Of a DNA stretch of 25,551 nucleotides, positions 11,000 to 17,482 are shown one piece after another. The DNA lies in assembly GCA_035626675.1 (NCBI GenBank), contig DASPNH010000246.1:1-25551 (forward strand), in the 5' to 3' direction. The notes under the pieces are model-generated. The model had not been told where the DNA came from and did not search any database. It was given only the letters and a program-made list of their open reading frames with translations. Each line of letters opens with the position of its first letter. Within the stretch, counting starts at the first letter, position 1. This stretch comes from DASPNH01 sp035626675 (lineage in GTDB: Bacteria > Desulfobacterota > Binatia > UBA1149 > CAITLU01). The translations under genes were made by a program, and so were the position numbers.

Positions 11000-11036
11000 G
11001 AAGGCCCGCCTTCGTCGGAAAGCGGGCCTTCTTTTC
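10999..11036. terminator. bidirectional rho-independent terminator
   Basis: A perfect 11-bp stem, AGAAGGCCCGC at 10999-11009 and its complement at 11022-11032, encloses a 12-nt loop. On the + strand the stem runs into CTTTTC, and on the - strand it is followed by CATTTTGAG. It starts at the last base of the L,D-transpeptidase stop and lies 22 nt past the stop of the convergent 138-aa gene, so it can end transcription from both sides. Confidence 0.9.
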
Positions 11037-11057
11037 AGTCTCATGGGACGTGAAAGG

Positions 11058-11474
11058 TCAGCAGGCCTGCTGCAACCCTTCCGCCAGTACTTCCATCGGG
11101 TCCAACGCGCGGCGCTCGGCCAAGGGGACGATCTTGGCAGCAGAGCGACGAACCGGACCGCGCTGCTGGCGCCACTTCGACAAGCCACGACGAATGTATT
11201 CGGCGTTCAGACTGAGGACTTCACAGATGTTCTCGTACGCAAACGGCCATTCCCGCTCGCGCGACTCGATCCATTCCTGAGCATCTTCGAACAGGAGTCT
11301 TCCGCGAGGATCTCGCGCAAGAGCGTACTTCTGGTAGCACTCCACCGCGTCCTGCAACACGGCGAGCATCAGGCGCCGCTCGCGAACGAGACCACCTTCC
11401 CGCGAGAAGGCGGCGAAGTATTGTGCCGGCAGCAGGGTGTCCGGCTCGAAAAGGTTCACAAATCGGTCGGCCAT
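11058..11474 (-). CDS. conserved-looking 138-aa protein of unknown function
   Basis: Soluble, charged, mainly helical protein without signal peptide. Residues 1-70 include LLPAQYFAAF, ERRLMLAVLQDAVECYQKYALARDPRGR and LFEDAQEWIE. Residues 75-105 (EWPFAYENICEVLSLNAEYIRRGLSKW) read like a helix-turn-helix: a short helix, a turn before LSLNAEY, then a recognition-like helix ending in an Arg/Lys-rich tail. I recall similar small proteins in deltaproteobacterial genomes, always annotated as hypothetical; a DNA-binding role is only an inference. AGAGGA lies about 6 nt before the ATG on the - strand, supporting this start. The gene stands alone between its own promoter region and the bidirectional terminator. 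Confidence 0.8.
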   Translation of the reverse strand: MADRFVNLFEPDTLLPAQYFAAFSREGGLVRERRLMLAVLQDAVECYQKYALARDPRGRLLFEDAQEWIESREREWPFAYENICEVLSLNAEYIRRGLSKWRQQRGPVRRSAAKIVPLAERRALDPMEVLAEGLQQAC

Positions 11475-11505
11475 TGTTTCCTCTTTTTGGGACGAGCATT
11501 CAGGC

Positions 11506-11537
11506 CATCAGTGCCTGATGCAGGGCGTCATATAACA
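11506..11537 (-). promoter_or_regulatory. extended -10 promoter with operator-like palindrome upstream of the 138-aa gene
   Basis: On the - strand, TGTTATATG (11529-11537) is an extended -10 element. Nine bases past it lies the perfect palindrome CATCAG-GCA-CTGATG (11506-11520), which would cover about +2 to +16 of the transcript, a typical repressor-site position. No good -35 hexamer is seen. Because the gene product has a helix-turn-helix-like region, autoregulation is possible but unproven. Confidence 0.35.
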
Positions 11538-11628
11538 CACATGCAGCGAGGGATGGAAGATTCACGGCTATGAAATAAAGTGAGCCGAGGCATTATTGGG
11601 ATTAATTCCCCCGCGCCAAGGCATCCAA
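11538..11628. other. AT-richer spacer without a supported gene
   Basis: This stretch is visibly richer in A and T than its surroundings (for example ATGAAATAAAG and TTATTGGGATTAATTCCC). It has no long open frame with family resemblance and no tRNA-like fold. It may hold regulatory sequence for the flanking genes; beyond a 4-bp GGGA/TCCC arm pair around TTAAT I see nothing defined. Confidence 0.4.
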
Positions 11629-11793
11629 ATGGCGAACCGGTCTCGCTTCCCGACGCGCGGCCAGGCCGCCGCCGGCAAAGCCAAACTCATCGGCCCGAAC
11701 CTGGAGAAGCCTCTATTTTCCAAGTACTTGGGTCTCGATCGAGCGTGCCGTCGCACCCGCTTCGGCAAGCAGCGCGGCCTGCAGCGTCGATGA
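11629..11793 (+). CDS. possible 54-aa basic protein
   Basis: ATG 11629 is preceded by AAGG at 7 nt spacing. In the part that does not overlap another gene (11629-11712), G or C occurs at about 85% of third codon positions, 67% of first and 59% of second, the ordering expected for coding DNA in a high-GC genome. The product MANRSRFPTRGQAAAGKAK... is strongly basic (rich in Arg and Lys) and has no domain I recognise. Its last 27 codons run antisense through the 3' end of the S24-like gene, which weakens the case. It could be a small nucleic-acid-binding protein or simply a chance frame. Confidence 0.3.
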   Translation: MANRSRFPTRGQAAAGKAKLIGPNLEKPLFSKYLGLDRACRRTRFGKQRGLQRR

Positions 11794-12459
11794 GTGGGCG
11801 TGCCGCAGACAATCGATCAATGCTGCCAATCCGGAAAGGAGCCGCCATTGACGCGCCAATCCGACCGCGTCCTGTCCTGCGCAACGGCTCTGGAGATGAG
11901 CGCGGGCACGATGGAGAACCCGGTGCAGTCTGTCGAATTCGGCGGCCGACATCGTGTCTCGCTTCGATACACGAGACGGGCCGCGTTCACCGACCTCCCC
12001 TCGCGCGCGGCGTGTGGCCGCACGCACAGGTCGCAACGCCCCAGTACCAGTCGGTCGCAAGACGGCCAGGACTGTCCCGACGATTCTCGTTCCGTCGCTG
12101 TTGCGGGGACGCAGCGGAAGCTCCAGAACGCTGGGAGGAGCGCTGGGTGAAGCTTCCGAGGCGATGCGCTGCAGCGACAGACCCCGCGCGCTCCGCAACA
12201 ATACGACCTGTCCCGGTTGCTCGCGGGCTCCCGGCTCGATGACGACAATGTCTCCGGTCATGACGCCGGCGAAGCGGAAGGCGTCACTTCGCGCACGAAG
12301 AGCGTAGAGCCGACGCCGCTGCCAGGCGCCGGCTGGCAGGTCCAGCCAGCGTTCGGCGCGGCGCGCGGATAAGCCGTCGGGAGCAGGCGCGAGGATCGGG
12401 CTCGGCTGAGAGCTGCGCGCAACACCCGAAGACCCTCTACCCTGGACCGTCCCGGCCAT
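11713..12459 (-). CDS. degenerate LexA/S24-like protein without catalytic dyad
   Basis: 248 aa. Residues 50-135 match the LexA/S24 signal-peptidase-like fold. YALRARSDAFRFAGVMTGDIVVIEP corresponds to the segment holding the catalytic Ser, GQVVLLRSARGLSLQRI to the Lys-bearing strand, and GTRIVGTVLAVLRP to the closing strand. Counting from the Gly-Asp pair, the Ser position is Ala60 (a Ser sits two residues earlier, at 58), and the Lys position is Gln98. The protein should therefore not self-cleave. Residues 1-45 are low-complexity with no recognisable DNA-binding domain; 170-248 are predicted helical. Function unknown; a sensing or protein-binding use of the fold is an inference. The ATG falls at the expected transcription start of an upstream promoter, implying a leaderless mRNA. 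Confidence 0.65.
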   Translation of the reverse strand: MAGTVQGRGSSGVARSSQPSPILAPAPDGLSARRAERWLDLPAGAWQRRRLYALRARSDAFRFAGVMTGDIVVIEPGAREQPGQVVLLRSARGLSLQRIASEASPSAPPSVLELPLRPRNSDGTRIVGTVLAVLRPTGTGALRPVRAATRRARGEVGERGPSRVSKRDTMSAAEFDRLHRVLHRARAHLQSRCAGQDAVGLARQWRLLSGLAALIDCLRHAHSSTLQAALLAEAGATARSIETQVLGK

Positions 12460-12460
12460 G

Positions 12461-12494
12461 AGGCGAAGATAGGCGAAGAAAGACCGAAACTCAA
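12461..12494 (-). promoter_or_regulatory. strong promoter giving a leaderless transcript, with direct repeat over the -10
   Basis: On the - strand, TTGAGT (12489-12494) and TATCTT (12466-12471) are spaced by exactly 17 nt. Seven bases past the -10 is the A of the ATG at 12459, so the mRNA would start at or next to its start codon. There is no room for a Shine-Dalgarno. The -10 is embedded in the direct repeat AGGCGAAG-AT-AGGCGAAG (+ strand 12461-12478), which could be an operator. It lies in the 54-nt gap after gshA. Confidence 0.6.
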
Positions 12495-12513
12495 GACGTA
12501 GAAAAGCGGAAAC

Positions 12514-13878
12514 TCAGATTCGATACGCGGATTGGGAAATCAGACGGTCGATGTCGCCCGACCAGGAACCCTCCCATTGCTCGATGATACGCGTGGCGGG
12601 GTTTCGACCCGCACGAACCTCGTCGCGAAGTTTTTCGAGATAGATGCTCTCGCTCGAGCCCGATGCGTTGCGCCGTTGCTGGCGCGCGAGGCCCTGCTCC
12701 GCGATCGCGATCAACTCGAGCGCGTAGTCACCCAAACACAGCCGGTCGATCCGGCCGGCCAGGCCCTTGCGTGCTGCCTCGTCCTGGATGGCGGGCAATT
12801 GAGTCGGCCGCCATCTTCTCACCACGTCCCACGCCGCGCTCAGACAATCGGCGTCGTACAGGATGCCCTTCATCAGCGCCGGCGTGGACAGCATGAGGTC
12901 CACCGGCTGGCTGTCGGCCGATCGGACCTCGAGGTACGTCTTGAGCCGGGCTTCGGGAAACAGGGTGGTCAGATGCAGTGACCAGTCCGCGAGCGTGGCT
13001 CTTTCCTGGCTCCACCCTTTATCGAGGAACTGCCGGAACGACATTCCACCGACTTCGTGAAGCCGGCCGCTTCGCTGGATGAAATACATCGGGACGTCCA
13101 GCGCGTACTCCGTGTACGCGCGGAACAGCCCGTCGGTCTCGAATACGAACGGGAGCACTCCGCAGCGATCGCGGTCGGTATCCGTCCAGATGTGGGACCG
13201 GAAGCTCTGATAACCGGTGGCGCCGCCGTCGACGATCGGCGAGTTGGCCGAGACCGCGACCAGCACCGGCCCCATCGCCATCGAAACACGCATCTTTCGC
13301 GCAGCGTCGGCCTCGTCGGAATAGTCGAAATTGCACTGGACCGTCGCGGTCTGTCCCATCATGCGCAGGCCCAGACGGCCGGTGCGAGTCATGATGCGAC
13401 GCATGATCTCGTAGCGGTGCTTGGGCATCCACGGGACACGCGACAGGGGCGTCTTCGGTACGATGCCGAGCCCCAGGAACTGCACGCCCAGCTCGTCGCC
13501 GATGGTGACAATTTCGCGAACGTGTCGTTGCAGCTCGTCGAACGCGCAGTGCAGCGAATCGCACTGCTGTCCGGACATCTCGAACTGTCCGCCCGGCTCC
13601 AGCGTGATCGACGAGAGTCCGTCCTGGAGCGCGATGACGCTGTCGCCCTCCTGCACCCCCTGCCATTGCGGATTGCGCGCGCGCATCTCTTCGAGGATCC
13701 GGCGGATCCCGCGATCGCCCTGGTAGGGAACGCTCTGGCCCGTGGCGCGGTCGACGACCGGCTTTTCGTACTCGACACCGATCTTCCACAGATCGCGCGG
13801 TTTGGCGCCGGCATGGAACGTGGCTTCCAGGTCCTCGACGGAACTGATCAGTGGAGAGGGAGCGTCGACGCTGGCCAC
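12514..13878 (-). CDS. gshA: glutamate-cysteine ligase, plant/alphaproteobacterial type
   Basis: Cytosolic first enzyme of glutathione synthesis: ATP-dependent joining of L-glutamate (gamma-carboxyl) and L-cysteine. The 454-aa length and the motifs WKIGVEYEKPVV (residues 31-42, metal- and ATP-binding Glu residues), EPGGQFEMSGQ, RTGRLGLRMMGQTATVQCNFDY and YLEVRSADSQP fit the GCS2 family of the plant type rather than the E. coli type. The start is GTG 13878, which gives the expected N-terminus (ISSVEDLEATFHAGAKPRDLWKIG). A perfect hairpin stands immediately before it in place of a Shine-Dalgarno. It lies 50 nt downstream of the ccm genes on the same strand. No gshB is visible. Confidence 0.93.
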   Translation of the reverse strand: MASVDAPSPLISSVEDLEATFHAGAKPRDLWKIGVEYEKPVVDRATGQSVPYQGDRGIRRILEEMRARNPQWQGVQEGDSVIALQDGLSSITLEPGGQFEMSGQQCDSLHCAFDELQRHVREIVTIGDELGVQFLGLGIVPKTPLSRVPWMPKHRYEIMRRIMTRTGRLGLRMMGQTATVQCNFDYSDEADAARKMRVSMAMGPVLVAVSANSPIVDGGATGYQSFRSHIWTDTDRDRCGVLPFVFETDGLFRAYTEYALDVPMYFIQRSGRLHEVGGMSFRQFLDKGWSQERATLADWSLHLTTLFPEARLKTYLEVRSADSQPVDLMLSTPALMKGILYDADCLSAAWDVVRRWRPTQLPAIQDEAARKGLAGRIDRLCLGDYALELIAIAEQGLARQQRRNASGSSESIYLEKLRDEVRAGRNPATRIIEQWEGSWSGDIDRLISQSAYRI

Positions 13879-13894
13879 GAGCTATCGCTAGCTC
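13879..13894 (-). promoter_or_regulatory. perfect hairpin abutting the gshA start codon
   Basis: GAGCTA-TCGC-TAGCTC, a 6-bp stem with a 4-nt loop, lies directly against the GTG of gshA, where a Shine-Dalgarno would be expected. No other purine-rich site is present. It could tune translation or serve as a protein-binding palindrome; the role is inferred. Confidence 0.4.
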
Positions 13895-13928
13895 AGCGAG
13901 GCCCAATTACCAAGCACGGACCGACGGT

Positions 13929-14315
13929 TCAGCCGCGGGCACAGCCGCATCCGGCACAGAAACGGTCGGCGGCGGCGAAGGCGCGGCCGCATCTGCTGCA
14001 GAAGCGCTGGGCGGTCGCCGGTGCCGGGCCGGGCGCCGCTTCCATTCGCACTTCGAGCTCTCCCATCGCGCGCAGGGCGCGACCTTCATAGTCGTCGCGG
14101 AGTACCTGATAGTCGTCGTCGCTGAGCTTTCCAGTGGCGCGATCGAACTCGGCCTCACTGATGGCGAGCAGGGCCACGGCCTTTTCGCGATGCCAGAGCT
14201 CGTCGGCGGCGGCGCCTCGAGCCTGGCCGTCTGCGGCCGGGCCGGCGCGGAGCAGCGGCGCGGCTATGAGACCGGCAACCAGCAGCACCAACAGCATCGC
14301 CACCAGCCAGGTCAC
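13929..14315 (-). CDS. short CcmI-like membrane protein with C-terminal zinc ribbon
   Basis: 128 aa from GTG 14315, which overlaps the ccmH stop by 4 nt (GTGA). Residues 2-24 form one transmembrane helix. Residues 40-90 (LWHREKAVALLAISEAEFDRATGKLSDDDYQVLRDDYEGRAL) match the cytoplasmic segment of CcmI-type proteins that precedes the TPR domain in larger homologs. The C-terminus holds a zinc ribbon, CSRCG...FCAGCGC (Cys106, 109, 120, 123 and 125). The TPR domain that binds apocytochromes is absent. Position at the end of the ccm cluster supports a cytochrome c assembly role, probably with CcmH and CcmF at the membrane. Confidence 0.75.
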   Translation of the reverse strand: MTWLVAMLLVLLVAGLIAAPLLRAGPAADGQARGAAADELWHREKAVALLAISEAEFDRATGKLSDDDYQVLRDDYEGRALRAMGELEVRMEAAPGPAPATAQRFCSRCGRAFAAADRFCAGCGCARG

Positions 14316-14794
14316 TGCTCCATGTCCTCCATTTCCTTGCGCAGGCGAGCAAGCCGCTGCTGCGCATTCCGATCCAAATCGGCAGGCTTGGGCGCGGCCG
14401 GCAGACCGGGAGCCGGCGCACGCGCCATGCGACGGATCGCCACGACGATGAAAATGGCACCTAGGCCGACCGCGACGTACGGGCCGACCCACGCCAGCAG
14501 GTTGAAGCCGGTGGCGATGGGCGAGGACAAGACCTTCTCACCGTACTTTTCGCGATAACGAGCGAGGATCTGCTGGCCGGTCTCGCCGCGCTCCATCGAC
14601 TCGGCGATGTCCTCGCGCACCGGAATGGCGAAGCTGCATTGCAGATGATTGCACGCGTGGACGGTCAGCCCGCAGCCGCACTGACAGGTGAGGGCCTCCT
14701 CGACCGCGGCTCGCGACATCGGGGCGTCCTGCGCAAAGACCGTCCAGGCGCCGAGCCACAGGAAACCGGCACAGAGTAGAACCGGAAGCTTCAC
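14312..14794 (-). CDS. ccmH: cytochrome c maturation protein CcmH/CycL (CxCxC variant)
   Basis: 160-aa periplasmic thiol protein that prepares apocytochrome c for heme ligation. It has a signal peptide (1-21) and a cysteine-rich start of the three-helix domain, LTCQCGCGLTVHACNHLQCS (Cys37, 39, 41, 48, 53). The typical REDIAESMERGETGQQILARYREKYGEKVLSSP segment and one C-terminal transmembrane helix (about 100-122) follow. The usual LRCxxCQ pair is replaced by CxCxC plus a CNHxxC, a form I recall from other deep-branching Gram-negatives. It overlaps ccmF (4 nt, ATGA) upstream and the CcmI-like gene downstream. Confidence 0.9.
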   Translation of the reverse strand: MKLPVLLCAGFLWLGAWTVFAQDAPMSRAAVEEALTCQCGCGLTVHACNHLQCSFAIPVREDIAESMERGETGQQILARYREKYGEKVLSSPIATGFNLLAWVGPYVAVGLGAIFIVVAIRRMARAPAPGLPAAPKPADLDRNAQQRLARLRKEMEDMEQ

Positions 14795-16779
14795 GCTTGC
14801 TGGCGTCGCTCGGCTGCCGTTTCACGCGCTCGTTCGAGGACTCGGGCGCGTCGCGTGGGAAAGACCGCGACCCCGGTGCCGATGACCAGCACCACGCCGC
14901 CGCACCACAGCCACCAGACCAGCGGATTGACGTATGCCTGGATGGTCGCGGTTCGTTTTTCGTCGATGCTGCCGAGGATCACGTAGAGGTCGTCGCGCAT
15001 CGTCGAGCGCAGGTCGACTTCCGTGGCCGGCTGTTCCGGTCGCTTGTAGAAGCGTTTCTCCGGGTGCAGCACGTCGATCTGCTTGCCGTCCTCGAAGACG
15101 GTCAGGGTCGCCGCAAGCCTCGCCATGTGCGCGTCTTCGGTGCTTTCGGCGTCGTCGTAGCGCAAGGTGTAGGGCCCGACCGCGAACTCCTGGCCTCGTT
15201 CGACCGTGTGGATCTCCTCGACGCGGTACACCGACGACATCGTCACGCCCAGGAACATGAACACCACGCCGACGTGGATGATGTAGCCGCCGTATCGCCG
15301 CTGATTCTTCTGCATCAGGCCCAGAAGGGCTGCCCCGTAGCTTTCACCGACCATGGCGCGCCTGGCCCGCGCACCCGCGTGGAACTCGGATGCCACGGTG
15401 TAGAGTACGAAGCCCGAGAACGAGGTCACCAGCAACGCCTGAAGCGTGCGCATGCCCAGCACGAAAGCGACGAGCCCCACCGTGATCCCGAACAGCGACG
15501 GCCACAGGAAGCTCTCGACCAGGTGTCTGGCCGAAGCGCGCCGCCAGGCGATGATCGGACCGATGCCCATGAGCAGCAAAAGGGCGATTCCGAGCGGCGC
15601 GTTGACCTGGTTGAAGAAGGGAGGACCGACCGTGATCTTCACGCCGCGTACCCACTCCGACAGGACCGGAAAGATGGTTCCCCAGAACGTCGCGAACGCG
15701 ATGCCGAGCAGCAGAAGGTTGTTGAACAGGAACGCCGACTCGCGCGACAGGATGCTGTCGAGCTTGTGCCGAGGCCGCAACTCCTTCATGCGCCAGACCA
15801 CCAGTGCCGCGGAGACGCTGATGATGAAAGCCAGGAACCATAGAAAGAAAGGGCCGAGGCCGGACTGCGTGAACGAATGAACCGAGGAGATGACGCCTGA
15901 GCGGGTAAGGAACGTGCCGAAGATCGTCAGGGAGAAGGTCAGGATGATGAGGGTCATGTTCCAGACCTTCAGCATGTCCTTGCGCTCCTGGATCATCACC
16001 GAGTGAAGGTAGGCGGTCCCGGTGAGCCACGGCATGAAGGCGGCATTCTCGACGGGATCCCAGGCCCAGTAGCCACCCCAGCCCAGAACCTCGTAGGCCC
16101 ATCGCGCACCGAACAGATTGCCGAGCGAGAGGAAGAACCACGCGGCAAGGCACCACCGCCGCGACGTGCGGATCCACAGGTCGTCGAGCCGACCGGTGGC
16201 GAGGGCGCCAATGGCGAACCCGAACGGGATGGTCCAGCTGACGTACCCGAGGTACAGCGAAGGCGGATGAATCTGCATCCAGTAGTTCTGCAGCAGAGGG
16301 TTGAGATCGGTCCCTTCAAGGGGAGGCCGACTCAGCAGAGCGAAGGGCGGCGTCACGAAGACCAGCAGCGACAGAAAGAAGGCGGCTACCGTGGCGCTGG
16401 TGGCCGTGACGTACGGCATGAGCTCGCGGTTGCGGCTGCGATTCTGGAACTGCGCCAGCGCCAGAAACGAAGTCAGGATCAGTACCCAGAACAGCAGCGA
16501 CCCTTCCATCCCGCCCCACAGCGCCGTGACCGTGTAGCGGAGCGGCAGCGTCGTGCTCGAGTAGCCTGCCACGTACTTGATGCGAAAATCGTTCGTGATG
16601 AGGGCGTGCAGCATCACGATGGTGGCGATGCCTACCAGGCCCCAGCAGGCGTAGGCCGCATGCTCGCCGCTGGCCACGAAATCGCGGCGCCGCGTCTGGG
16701 CCCCGAAGACGCAGGCGAAGACGGCGTACAGAGCGGTGGCCAGCGCAAGGTAGAGCGCCAGGTTGCCGATCTCGATCAC
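14791..16779 (-). CDS. ccmF: cytochrome c heme lyase subunit CcmF
   Basis: Large inner-membrane protein (662 aa, many hydrophobic helices) that takes heme from CcmE and attaches it to apocytochrome c. The periplasm-facing tryptophan-rich WWD motif GWGGYWAWDPVENAAFMPW lies at about residues 233-251. The flanking family signatures HPPSLYLGYVSW (171-182), LTRSGVISSVHSF and ALWGGMEGSLLFW are present. The C-terminal periplasmic part (about 510-615) precedes a last transmembrane helix. It starts 4 nt after ccmE and overlaps ccmH. The ccmA, B, C, D and G genes are not in this window. Confidence 0.96.
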   Translation of the reverse strand: MIEIGNLALYLALATALYAVFACVFGAQTRRRDFVASGEHAAYACWGLVGIATIVMLHALITNDFRIKYVAGYSSTTLPLRYTVTALWGGMEGSLLFWVLILTSFLALAQFQNRSRNRELMPYVTATSATVAAFFLSLLVFVTPPFALLSRPPLEGTDLNPLLQNYWMQIHPPSLYLGYVSWTIPFGFAIGALATGRLDDLWIRTSRRWCLAAWFFLSLGNLFGARWAYEVLGWGGYWAWDPVENAAFMPWLTGTAYLHSVMIQERKDMLKVWNMTLIILTFSLTIFGTFLTRSGVISSVHSFTQSGLGPFFLWFLAFIISVSAALVVWRMKELRPRHKLDSILSRESAFLFNNLLLLGIAFATFWGTIFPVLSEWVRGVKITVGPPFFNQVNAPLGIALLLLMGIGPIIAWRRASARHLVESFLWPSLFGITVGLVAFVLGMRTLQALLVTSFSGFVLYTVASEFHAGARARRAMVGESYGAALLGLMQKNQRRYGGYIIHVGVVFMFLGVTMSSVYRVEEIHTVERGQEFAVGPYTLRYDDAESTEDAHMARLAATLTVFEDGKQIDVLHPEKRFYKRPEQPATEVDLRSTMRDDLYVILGSIDEKRTATIQAYVNPLVWWLWCGGVVLVIGTGVAVFPTRRARVLERARETAAERRQQA

Positions 16780-16783
16780 GCCG

Positions 16784-17179
16784 TCACTCTTCCGCCTGAT
16801 ACTTGGACGGGCACGCAGTCAAGACCGTGGTTGCCTTGAACGGCTTCTGGTCGGTGTAGGGCCCCTCGACCACGACGTCCCGGTCTTCGGCGAACATGTC
16901 GGGAAGCAGGCCGTTGTAGTAGACGTCGACGGAGCCGTCATGGGCGATGTCCTTCAATGTGAAGCGGAGATCTCTTTTCGAGACGTCCCACTGCATGGTC
17001 CCGGGCGCCACCCGGCCCGCGATCCGGATCGTCTCCCCGGCGTAGCTGTCGCCGGCGCTGAGGAACTCGGCCACGGTGATCATGTACATCTTGGTCTGGT
17101 CTACCGCGGTCCAGACGAGGAAGCCGACGGTCGCCACGATGACGCCGATGCCGATGAGGAACTTGTAGGAGCGATTCAT
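16784..17179 (-). CDS. ccmE: heme chaperone CcmE, cysteine (CxxxY) type
   Basis: 131-aa membrane-anchored periplasmic heme carrier. It has one N-terminal transmembrane helix (about 6-26), then an OB-fold beta-barrel (GETIRIAGRVAPGTMQWD, LRFTLKDIAHDGSVDVYYNGLLPDMFAEDRDVVVEG). The C-terminus is VLTACPSKYQAEE: Cys123 and Tyr127 form CxxxY where E. coli-type proteins have the covalent heme ligand His in HxxxY. The Cys form is known from Desulfovibrio and archaeal Ccm systems and may bind heme through Cys. No strong Shine-Dalgarno is visible. Confidence 0.95.
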   Translation of the reverse strand: MNRSYKFLIGIGVIVATVGFLVWTAVDQTKMYMITVAEFLSAGDSYAGETIRIAGRVAPGTMQWDVSKRDLRFTLKDIAHDGSVDVYYNGLLPDMFAEDRDVVVEGPYTDQKPFKATTVLTACPSKYQAEE

Positions 17180-17223
17180 GACAGGAGCGTCCGGTGCCGT
17201 GGCAGCCTAACGCGAGGGTGATA

Positions 17224-17237
17224 CCCGGACAACCGGG
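17224..17237 (-). other. small GC hairpin between yacG and ccmE
   Basis: CCCGG-ACAA-CCGGG on the + strand, a 5-bp stem with a 4-nt loop, lies in the 71-nt gap between the yacG stop and the ccmE start. There is no U run after it on the - strand, so it is unlikely to terminate transcription; an RNA-processing or stability element is possible. Confidence 0.25.
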
Positions 17238-17250
17238 CGGACGAAGGTCA

Positions 17251-17451
17251 TCAATTCTCGCGTCCGCCTTTTTCGGCGAGGATTCGTTGCATCTCCGCCG
17301 CCAGCTCCTCCTCGGAGGCGGGCTCACCAGGTACCGCGTAGCTTCCATCGAGCCAGCGGCCGAGGTCCAGCAGCTTGCATCGCTTGGAACAGAAGGGCGG
17401 ACAGGGGCTCGAAGACGGCTCGAACAGCTGTTTGCAGGTGGGGCAGCGCAC
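17251..17451 (-). CDS. yacG: DNA gyrase inhibitor YacG (zinc protein)
   Basis: 66-aa cytosolic protein of the YacG family, known to bind GyrB and inhibit DNA binding by gyrase. The four zinc-binding cysteines are visible: CPTC (Cys3, Cys6) and FCSKRC (Cys21, Cys25). The conserved LLDLGRWLDGSYAVPG follows. The length is normal. It starts at GTG 17451, immediately before the zinc finger as expected, 31 nt after the crotonase-family gene and on the same strand, so the two are probably cotranscribed. Confidence 0.9.
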   Translation of the reverse strand: MRCPTCKQLFEPSSSPCPPFCSKRCKLLDLGRWLDGSYAVPGEPASEEELAAEMQRILAEKGGREN

Positions 17452-17482
17452 GAGCCGATGCTACGAGCGCGTCGCGCGCGAT

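Noticed and set aside
11568..11884. Alternative - strand frames over the S24-like gene end and its downstream spacer
   Set aside because: They give Arg/Pro-rich translations typical of out-of-frame high-GC DNA and conflict with the S24-like frame, which has family motifs.
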